This document shows positions 1-4,642 of a DNA stretch of 5,209 bases, in pieces. The stretch comes from Chloroflexia bacterium. Lineage in GTDB: Bacteria > Chloroflexota > Chloroflexia > Thermomicrobiales > UBA6265. The stretch spans positions 1-5,209 of the forward strand of contig JACCVC010000094.1 in assembly GCA_013698305.1 (NCBI GenBank). The letters are read 5' to 3'. The position numbers were made by a program, and so were the translations under genes. The notes under the pieces are model-generated. The model was given only the letters and a program-made list of their open reading frames with translations. It ran no database searches and was not told where the DNA came from. Each line of letters starts with the position of its first letter. Within the stretch, counting starts at the first letter, position 1.

Positions 1-2
1 AC

Positions 3-131
3 CGGCAGAAGGAGGTCGAACGGGAAGTGGTCGCCTCGCGAGAGGCGCTTGTGGCAAGCAGGGGCATCAGCGATCCCGTGGCGTCATGGGGTTGTCCTCT
101 GATCTCCCACGTGAACTTACACGCGCGATGA
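3..131 (+). other. possible 3' end of an upstream coding region (weak)
   Basis: This frame is open from the left edge to a TGA at 129-131 and gives 42 residues. The first part is charged and helix-like (begins RQKEVEREVVASREAL), and most of its codons end in G or C, as in the real genes here. The second half (about residue 24 onward) looks less protein-like. It could be the tail of an upstream gene, for example a regulator or another transporter part, but no domain is recognisable. Another frame is also open across the same stretch, so an open frame alone proves little. It may simply be leader DNA. Confidence 0.2.
32..47. repeat. short inverted repeat with GCGA loop
   Basis: CGCCTC (32-37) and GAGGCG (42-47) form a perfect 6-bp stem around GCGA, which fits the GNRA tetraloop pattern. 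No T run follows, so it is not a standard terminator. It may be a small RNA hairpin, an operator, or chance in GC-rich DNA. Confidence 0.3.
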
Positions 132-139
132 TGTCGCGC
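123..139. promoter_or_regulatory. inverted repeat just upstream of the binding-protein ribosome site
   Basis: GCGCGA (123-128) and TCGCGC (134-139) form a perfect 6-bp inverted repeat with a 5-base spacer. It ends one base before the Shine-Dalgarno sequence (141-147). As DNA it could be an operator. As RNA it would be a hairpin next to the ribosome site that could tune translation. I found no convincing -35/-10 promoter in the leader, so the transcription start is unknown. Confidence 0.35.
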
Positions 140-140
140 C

Positions 141-147
141 AAAGGAG
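141..147 (+). promoter_or_regulatory. Shine-Dalgarno that sets the binding-protein start at 157
   Basis: AAAGGAG at 141-147 abuts the ATG at 148 with no spacer, so that ATG cannot be initiated from this site. It lies 9 bases before the ATG at 157, a normal distance, so the start is placed at 157. Confidence 0.75.
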
Positions 148-156
148 ATGGTCACC

Positions 157-1515
157 ATGTCCAGTCGGATCAATCGCCGTACGCTCGTCAAGGGTACCGC
201 TGGGGCAGCAGGCGCCGCGGCACTGGCAACCAGCAGCGTCTACCACGTCCCCAACGTGATAGCACGGCAGGAGAAAACCCCGGTCGTGTTCTGGACCGGC
301 TTCACTGCCCAGGCACTCGAATCACTCCAACGCATCACCGACGAGTTCAACGCCCAGAGCGAGGATGTGGAAGTCACCCTTGAGCAGATTCCTCCCGGAG
401 AGGTGACGGACTCCGCTCGGCTGATCACCGCCGTTCGCGGTGGCACTGGCCCCGATGTCTACATGCTCGACCGCTTCATCGTCGCCGAGCGCGCCGCGAC
501 CGGTCTCCTGACCGACCTGACGAGCCTGCTCGAAGACAATGGCGCGGATCCCTCGCTGAGCGACCATATTGGCTTTGCGGCCGCCGAGGCGACCTACGAG
601 GGCGCGCCCTACGCGTTGCCGTTCGACACTGACGTTCGCGCCCTGTATTACAACAGGACACTGCTGTCCGAAGCTGGCGCCGATCTCGAAGCCTTTGACG
701 CCGCTAACGGCCCGATGACCTGGGATGCGTTGAAGGAAGCCGCCAATATGGCGAACATCGACAACGAGTCCGGCGACAACTTCGCCCAGATGGGATACGT
801 CCCCTACTTCAACCAGGCGTGGCACTACACCTATGGCTTCTCCTGGGGCGCGGACTTCTTCAACGAAGAAGGCTGCGAGGTCACGCCCAACTCGCCCGAG
901 ATGATCGAGGCGATGCAGTGGGTCTATGACTACTGCGCCGAGTTGGACCCGTCCAAGGTTCAGGCGTTCATCCAGGCGGCCCGCGTGCCCGGCGCCCCGC
1001 CGCAGGAGAGCCCGTGGACGCAGAACCGCCTGGCAACCATGGTCACCGGCGACTGGCAGATCGCGCAGAACCGCGAATACGCGCCGGACATGGACTACGG
1101 CATCACCTACCTGCCGGTGCCGGAAGATGGCATGGAATCCGCAACCTGGGCGGGAGGATGGTCGCTGGTGATCCCGGAAGGCGCGCAGCAGCCGGAAGCG
1201 GCGACCCAGTTCCTGATGTTCGCCTGTGGCGAGCCGGGCCAGCGCATCTACACCGAGGACACCGCGCACATCCCGACGCTGCTCGCGTTGCAGGAGGATG
1301 CATCCCTGTTCGAGGAGCGGCACACGTTCTTCGTCAATGAGTTGCTCCCGACCACCAACAACCGGCCGCCGCTGCCGGTCGGCGCGCGGTACTGGGACGA
1401 TATGACCGCGGCGTTCGAGCGAATCTGGCTGAACGAGGAAGAGCCGGAGCCGGCGCTTAACAACGCCAAGGACGCCACCATGACGCTGCTCACGCCGTTC
1501 TGCCCGATCGGGTAG
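157..1515 (+). CDS. carbohydrate ABC transporter substrate-binding protein (family 1, CUT1), Tat signal
   Basis: This is the extracytoplasmic binding protein of a sugar importer; it captures the substrate and delivers it to the two permeases downstream. The protein is 452 residues from the ATG at 157, a normal length for the family. The N-terminus has a twin-arginine motif, NRRTLVKG (residues 6-13), then an Ala-rich segment (about 14-26), which suggests folded export by Tat. There is no lipobox cysteine, so cleavage is probably near residue 36. The mature protein opens with PVVFWTGF (42-49) and an amphipathic helix, typical of UgpB/MalE-like proteins. Other family signatures are GTGPDVY (96-102), the segment PYALPFDTDVRALYYN (151-166) and GDWQIAQN (near 297). 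Aromatic residues are abundant around 220-240 and suit stacking on sugar rings. Family assignment is firm; the sugar is not determinable from sequence. The nearby alpha-mannosidase hints at mannosides. Confidence 0.92.
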   Translation: MSSRINRRTLVKGTAGAAGAAALATSSVYHVPNVIARQEKTPVVFWTGFTAQALESLQRITDEFNAQSEDVEVTLEQIPPGEVTDSARLITAVRGGTGPDVYMLDRFIVAERAATGLLTDLTSLLEDNGADPSLSDHIGFAAAEATYEGAPYALPFDTDVRALYYNRTLLSEAGADLEAFDAANGPMTWDALKEAANMANIDNESGDNFAQMGYVPYFNQAWHYTYGFSWGADFFNEEGCEVTPNSPEMIEAMQWVYDYCAELDPSKVQAFIQAARVPGAPPQESPWTQNRLATMVTGDWQIAQNREYAPDMDYGITYLPVPEDGMESATWAGGWSLVIPEGAQQPEAATQFLMFACGEPGQRIYTEDTAHIPTLLALQEDASLFEERHTFFVNELLPTTNNRPPLPVGARYWDDMTAAFERIWLNEEEPEPALNNAKDATMTLLTPFCPIG

Positions 1516-1524
1516 CGCGGGATG

Positions 1525-1566
1525 ATGGAGCCACCGGGGCGATATCGTTCACCCCGGTGGCTCCAT
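1525..1566 (+). repeat. long perfect intercistronic hairpin after the binding-protein gene
   Basis: ATGGAGCCACCGGGG (1525-1539) and its exact reverse complement (1552-1566) form a 15-bp stem with a 12-base loop. The loop contains the palindrome CGATATCG (1540-1547). The stem begins 9 bases after the TAG stop. No T run follows, so it is not a classical intrinsic terminator. Placement between a binding-protein gene and its permeases matches the known malE-malF arrangement, in which hairpins protect the upstream mRNA from 3' exonucleases and raise binding protein over permease. It could also act as a partial T-less terminator. Confidence 0.75.
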
Positions 1567-1573
1567 GGGACAG

Positions 1574-1615
1574 ATCGCGACCACCTGGTGGATCATCACC
1601 GCTGGTGGTCGCGAT
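1574..1615 (+). repeat. second intercistronic hairpin before the first permease gene
   Basis: ATCGCGACCACC (1574-1585) and GGTGGTCGCGAT (1604-1615) form a perfect 12-bp stem. Its 18-base loop can add a further GGTG/CACC pairing (1587-1590 with 1597-1600). It ends 5 bases before the permease Shine-Dalgarno (1621-1626), which stays unpaired. Its sequence differs from the hairpin at 1525-1566, so it is not a copied repeat, though both contain CCACC/GGTGG blocks that could pair with each other. Confidence 0.7.
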
Positions 1616-1620
1616 GGTTC

Positions 1621-1626
1621 GGGAGG
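1621..1626 (+). promoter_or_regulatory. Shine-Dalgarno that sets the first permease start at GTG 1634
   Basis: GGGAGG at 1621-1626 is followed by 7 bases and then GTG at 1634, in frame with the permease. The longer frame from ATG 1565 begins inside the right arm of the hairpin at 1525-1566. It has no ribosome site and would add 23 residues unlike a permease N-terminus. Confidence 0.75.
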
Positions 1627-1633
1627 ATCGTCT

Positions 1634-2584
1634 GTGGCATCGACGTCATCAGTTCAACCAGCTGAAGCGCAACCTCATATCCGGAAACGCCGATTCTCGA
1701 TGACCCGCACCGAACGGAAAAACCTCTGGCTGGGGTTGCTGTTTATCTCGCCGTGGATCATCGGCTTCCTGGCGTTTCTCGTCTACCCGATCTGGTACAC
1801 GGTCGAGTTGAGCTTCACCCGCTACGGCGGCTTCGGCGTGCCCGAGTGGATCGGACTCGACAACTACACCCGCATGCTGGACGACCGGCTGTTCTGGATC
1901 AGCGTGTGGAACACGGTGTACTACACCGGGCTGGCGGTGCCGATCGGTGTCGTCGTGGCGATGGTGCTGGCATTGGCAATGAACCAGCCCTTGCCGGAAA
2001 TTCCGATCTATCGCGCGATCCTCTTTCTGCCGTCAGTGCTGCCGCTGTTTGCCGTGTCGTTTATCTTCCTGACGCTGCTGGACCCCAACGATGGCATCGT
2101 CAACGAGTTGCTGCGACGGATCGGCTTCAGCCCGCCCAACTGGTTTGGCGACCCTGATTACGCCAAGATCGGCATCGTCGCCATCGCCCAGTTCGGCGCC
2201 GGGCAGATAGCGCTCGTCTTCCTGGCCGGGCTCAAGGGCATTCCGCAACATCTCTATGAAGCGGCCATGCTCGATGGCGCGGGACCAATCAGGCGTTTTT
2301 TCAGCGTCACCCTGCCGCTGCTGACCCCGATTATCCTCTACGACATTATTCTCGGCATCAGCCTGGGAATGCAGGTCTTTACCCAGTCCTACATCATCAC
2401 GCAGGGCGGACCCGCGCAATCCACCACGTTTTATGTCTATTATCTCTATGACAACGCCTTCACCTACGGCGGCCAAATGGGCTACGCCTCGGCCATGGCG
2501 GTCGTCCTGTTCCTCTTCACCTTCATCATCGCCGGTCTGGTGTTCGTCACGTCGAAGCGCTGGGTACATTACGACCTGAGTTGA
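1634..2584 (+). CDS. carbohydrate ABC transporter permease, MalF/UgpA type
   Basis: This is one of two membrane subunits forming the sugar channel in the inner membrane; it pairs with the permease starting at 2612. From the GTG at 1634 it is 316 residues, near the usual 290-320 for UgpA-like permeases. Six hydrophobic segments are visible at about 32-53, 93-116, 127-149, 178-200, 233-255 and 286-306. The cytoplasmic EAA loop that docks on the ATPase is clear at about 209-229: EAAMLDGAGPIRRFF followed by TLPLLTP. The first segment carries FISPWIIGFLAFLVYPI, typical of this family, and TQGGP follows segment 5. A second possible start, ATG at 1700, would begin MTRTERKN but lacks an obvious ribosome site. 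The gene is 118 bases after the binding-protein stop and 27 bases before the next permease, so one operon is likely. The substrate is not predictable from the permease. Confidence 0.92.
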   Translation: MASTSSVQPAEAQPHIRKRRFSMTRTERKNLWLGLLFISPWIIGFLAFLVYPIWYTVELSFTRYGGFGVPEWIGLDNYTRMLDDRLFWISVWNTVYYTGLAVPIGVVVAMVLALAMNQPLPEIPIYRAILFLPSVLPLFAVSFIFLTLLDPNDGIVNELLRRIGFSPPNWFGDPDYAKIGIVAIAQFGAGQIALVFLAGLKGIPQHLYEAAMLDGAGPIRRFFSVTLPLLTPIILYDIILGISLGMQVFTQSYIITQGGPAQSTTFYVYYLYDNAFTYGGQMGYASAMAVVLFLFTFIIAGLVFVTSKRWVHYDLS

Positions 2585-2599
2585 TCCAAGGGTTTCAAA

Positions 2600-2604
2600 A
2601 GGGG
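2600..2604 (+). promoter_or_regulatory. Shine-Dalgarno of the second permease
   Basis: AGGGG (2600-2604) is 7 bases before the ATG at 2612, within the 27-base gap after the first permease stop. Confidence 0.65.
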
Positions 2605-2611
2605 TTTCCGC

Positions 2612-3511
2612 ATGGCCACCATCACGCCTGATATCACGGAAGAACGGCTGCTGCGCCCACGCCGCGCCGCGAAAGACAAATACATCCGGGTCGGCTCGCA
2701 AAAGGTGCTTCCACGCGTCATCCTGATCATTATGTGCCTCGGGTTCATCCTGCCGTTCTACTGGATGGCCGCGCTCGGCCTCAAGAGCAACGAAGAGCTC
2801 AGCCTCTACCCGCCAACGCTTTACCCGCACAACCCGATCTGGTCGAATATCCGTGAGGCCACTGAAGTCTTTCCGTTCTGGCGCTTCGCGTGGAACACCA
2901 CCATCATCACGGTGCTGACGACCGTCGGCTCGATCATCTCCAACCCGATCATTGCCTACGGCTTCAGCCGGATCGAATGGCCGGGCCGCGACAAGGTGTT
3001 CATGGTCGTGTTGGCGACGGTGTTCGTGCCCTTCCCGGTGCTGATCGTGGCGCTGTTCGACATCTTCGCTCAACTGAACTGGATCAACACCTGGTGGCCG
3101 CTGGTCGTGCCACTGTTCTTTGGGCAGGCGTTCTGGATCTTCCTGATGCGCCAGTTTTTGATGCAGATTCCCAAGGACCTCTCCGACGCGGCGCGGATCG
3201 ACGGCGCCAACGAGTTCCAGATTTTCTGGCAGATCATCATGCCGCAAACCCTGCCAGCCGTCGGCGCGATAGCGATCTTCGCCGGCGTCAGCGCCTGGAA
3301 CGACTTTCTCGGCCCATTGATCTACCTTCAGGATTCGAGCAAGTACACCCTGTCGATCGGGCTCACCTTCTTCCAGCAGCAGGACTCCTACGATGTCCAG
3401 TACAACCTGCTGATGGCCGCGTCGGCGCTGATCGTGCTGCCGCTGATCGTCATGTTCCTGCTGTTCCAGAAGAGCTTCATCGAGGGCATCTCCGTCGGCA
3501 GCATCAAGTAG
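2612..3511 (+). CDS. carbohydrate ABC transporter permease, MalG/UgpE type
   Basis: This is the second membrane subunit of the importer, 299 residues, slightly longer than the common 270-290 because of a charged N-terminal tail (residues 1-32). Hydrophobic segments fall at about 33-54, 94-116, 129-150, 162-182, 212-234 and 266-286. Family marks are GFILPFYWM in the first segment, NTTIIT at 95-100 and YGFSRIEWPGRD at 116-127. The EAA-type loop SDAARIDGANEFQIFWQIIM with its closing Pro is at 191-211, and SAWNDFLGPLIYL lies at 227-239. The EAA loop reads DAA rather than EAA, which is common in this subunit. The protein ends in the typical EGISVGSIK. It follows the first permease with no room for a separate promoter of note. 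No ATPase gene follows; CUT1 systems of this type often share an MsmK/UgpC-like ATPase encoded elsewhere. Confidence 0.93.
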   Translation: MATITPDITEERLLRPRRAAKDKYIRVGSQKVLPRVILIIMCLGFILPFYWMAALGLKSNEELSLYPPTLYPHNPIWSNIREATEVFPFWRFAWNTTIITVLTTVGSIISNPIIAYGFSRIEWPGRDKVFMVVLATVFVPFPVLIVALFDIFAQLNWINTWWPLVVPLFFGQAFWIFLMRQFLMQIPKDLSDAARIDGANEFQIFWQIIMPQTLPAVGAIAIFAGVSAWNDFLGPLIYLQDSSKYTLSIGLTFFQQQDSYDVQYNLLMAASALIVLPLIVMFLLFQKSFIEGISVGSIK

Positions 3512-3516
3512 CCTTC

Positions 3517-3552
3517 CACGGCTCTATATCGGCATATCGACAACGAGCCGTG
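3517..3552 (+). terminator. probable terminator hairpin ending the transporter operon
   Basis: CACGGCTC (3517-3524) and GAGCCGTG (3545-3552) form a perfect 8-bp stem, followed by TTTGT. It starts 5 bases after the permease stop. The 20-base loop is long for an intrinsic terminator and contains ATATCG twice (3526-3531 and 3534-3539). The T run is short, so termination may be partial. It separates the transporter from the toxin-antitoxin unit. Confidence 0.55.
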
Positions 3553-3566
3553 TTTGTACTGCCATG

Positions 3567-3620
3567 ATGCTGTCGGTCGGTATGCTGCCTGATATGATGG
3601 ATACGATACATGCTGCATCG
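3567..3620 (+). promoter_or_regulatory. promoter and candidate operator of the toxin-antitoxin unit
   Basis: TGATATGAT (3590-3598) is an extended -10 element: TG at 3590-3591 followed by TATGAT, five of six matches to consensus. The -35 is poor (CTGTCG at 3570-3575 with a 17-base spacer), as is usual when TG is present. Transcription would start near 3605. ATGCTG occurs three times around the promoter (3567, 3582, 3610). The last lies in the palindrome ATGCTGCAT (3610-3618), within an imperfect inverted repeat at 3604-3620. Phd/YefM antitoxins commonly repress their own promoter through such sites, so this is a plausible operator. The link is inferred. Confidence 0.5.
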
Positions 3621-3623
3621 CAG

Positions 3624-3629
3624 AGAAGG
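3624..3629 (+). promoter_or_regulatory. Shine-Dalgarno that sets the antitoxin start at 3637
   Basis: AGAAGG (3624-3629) is 7 bases before ATG 3637. The earlier in-frame ATG at 3610 has no ribosome site, sits only a few bases after the predicted transcription start, and would place this purine run inside the gene. Confidence 0.7.
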
Positions 3630-3636
3630 TTTCACC

Positions 3637-4077
3637 ATGCCAAAGACTATGCCTGCTAACGAGGTCAAGAATCGGTTCGAGTCGGCGCTGAAGTACGTCA
3701 GGGAAGAAAACGACGAGGTGATCGTCGAGAATGACGGCGAGCCGAGGGCAGTCATCATGTCCATAGCCGGGTTCGAAGAGGTTCAGGAGTTGCGCGAGCA
3801 AAAGCGCCGTGCCGATGCGCTGGAACGGTTGTACGCAATACGCGAGGAGCGCAAGCGCAATGGAACGTTCTCGATACCATCAGTCGCCACTCCGGAGCAA
3901 CGAGCCGAGGCATGGGCGCGGCTGGAGGCGCTTCGTGAGGAAGTGAGCGCACAAAATCGAGACCTCACCGAAGAGCAGATCGAGGAAATCGCCAATCGCA
4001 TGTCACGTGACATGATCGATCACATGGCTGCCACAGGCAAGCTCGTGTTCGAACGTGATCTGCCCGAGAGTCGTTAG
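3637..4077 (+). CDS. type II antitoxin, Phd/YefM-like, with long C-terminal tail
   Basis: This is a predicted antitoxin that would neutralise the PIN toxin encoded next to it and probably bind its own promoter DNA. It has 146 residues from the ATG at 3637. Residues 1-55 show the Phd/YefM pattern: PKTMPANEVKNRFESAL, a short helix, then DEVIVENDGEPRAVIMS and a following helix with FEEVQELR. The strand-turn-strand segment with 'VIVENDGEPRAVIMS' is the usual family signature. Residues 48-75 are a highly charged helix, 76-86 a Pro/Ser linker, and 87-130 one or two charged helices (LTEEQIEEIANRMSRDMIDH). Typical Phd proteins are about 75-90 residues, so the tail is long; it is likely the toxin-wrapping part. 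The stop lies 9 bases before the toxin ATG, which suggests coupled translation. Class assignment is good. A role as a transcription regulator only is the main alternative. Confidence 0.82.
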   Translation: MPKTMPANEVKNRFESALKYVREENDEVIVENDGEPRAVIMSIAGFEEVQELREQKRRADALERLYAIREERKRNGTFSIPSVATPEQRAEAWARLEALREEVSAQNRDLTEEQIEEIANRMSRDMIDHMAATGKLVFERDLPESR

Positions 4078-4086
4078 TTGCACCTG

Positions 4087-4535
4087 ATGCGTGCACTTGT
4101 CGACGCCAATGTTTACCTCAGCTTCCTCCTCTCCCCAGACCGCCCGACACCTCGGCACTGGTGGTGCGAGCCGGGCTGAACAGGTCGTACACACTGTTGG
4201 TGACCGCGGGCGTCGTGCAGGAGTTCCGTGACAAGTCGGAAAACAAGCTATATCTTGCCGCACGCATCACGCAACATCAGACCGATAAACTCGCCCTTGA
4301 ACTTGCCGCAGTGGCAGAGACCGTTCCGGAGCTCCCTCCTCCACTGCCGCAGATCGGGAATGACCGCAAGGACGACTATCTCTTCGCCCACGCCATCTTT
4401 GGCGAGGCCGACTACCTGGTGTCCGGTGACACGGGCGTGCAGAAGATCGGCCATATCGGAGACGTTCGGATCGTGAGCCCCGCCGGTTTTCTTCAGGTTC
4501 TGGGTTTGGGGCCACCGAATTCCGGACAAGACTGA
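4087..4535 (+). CDS. PIN-domain toxin (VapC-like ribonuclease), frame broken by one missing base
   Basis: This is a predicted toxin of the PIN nuclease family; such proteins cleave RNA with divalent metal ions. ATG 4087 opens MRALVDANVYLSFLLSPDRP, a classic PIN N-terminus with Asp6. That frame stops at TGA 4177-4179 after 30 residues. The protein continues one frame over from about 4146 (DTSALVVRAGLN) to the TGA at 4533-4535. Restoring one base near 4143-4147 gives a 149-residue protein, a normal length. All expected acidic residues survive: Asp6, Glu46 (VVQEF), Asp96/97 (RKDDYLFAHA) and Asp115 (YLVSGD). The downstream piece alone could start at GTG 4161, but it would lack Asp6 and the first strand and should be inactive. 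The gene follows the antitoxin by 9 bases without a strong ribosome site, so translational coupling is likely. It is either a pseudogene from a recent deletion or an intact gene with a sequence error in the CCC run at 4143-4145. Confidence 0.78.
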
Positions 4536-4545
4536 GACGAATTCC
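4516..4545. repeat. 8-bp direct repeat CGAATTCC spaced two helical turns
   Basis: CGAATTCC occurs at 4516-4523 and 4538-4545, a 22-base period that spans the toxin stop codon. Each contains the palindrome GAATTC. It could be a binding site pair on one DNA face or chance. Confidence 0.2.
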
Positions 4546-4632
4546 CTCTTCTCCGTGCGGCCTTCGGGATGCTCCTGCCACCTCCGCTATGCGAAACTGC
4601 ACGACGACGAAACGTTCGTAGCCATTCGCAAC

Positions 4633-4636
4633 GGAG
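4633..4636 (+). promoter_or_regulatory. Shine-Dalgarno supporting the GTG 4643 start of the mannosidase
   Basis: GGAG (4633-4636) lies 6 bases before GTG 4643. The region 4536-4632 contains only a 5-bp inverted repeat, ACGAA/TTCGT (4607-4619), and no convincing promoter or terminator. Confidence 0.6.
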
Positions 4637-4642
4637 TGCTCT

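Noticed and set aside
92..122. Possible promoter with TTGTCC at 92-97
   Set aside because: At 16-18 base spacing only ACTTAC/CTTACA-like hexamers are found, which match the -10 consensus poorly.
322..1323. 333-residue open frame on the minus strand opposite the binding protein
   Set aside because: It is antisense to a clear family 1 binding protein, with no ribosome site or recognisable motif.
1525..1566. Classical intrinsic terminator
   Set aside because: The stem is strong, but the downstream bases GGGACAGATC contain no T run, so it was called an intercistronic hairpin instead.
2033..3247. Long (404-residue) open frame on the minus strand opposite the permeases
   Set aside because: It is the mirror of two well-defined permeases with EAA loops and six hydrophobic segments each. 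The product is His/Arg/Gln-rich low-complexity sequence without a domain, typical of antisense frames in high-GC DNA.
1526..3539. ATATCG motif in the loops of both operon hairpins (1542 and 3526/3534) as a shared signal
   Set aside because: Six-base matches are expected by chance at this length, and the motif also occurs elsewhere in the window outside hairpins.
2890..3567. 225-residue plus-strand frame overlapping the second permease
   Set aside because: It is an out-of-frame shadow rich in Arg, His and Asp, and the permease frame explains the region fully.
4143..4180. Programmed ribosomal frameshift in the toxin
   Set aside because: There is no slippery heptamer or obvious downstream structure at the junction, and this gene family is not known for recoding. 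A missing base is simpler.
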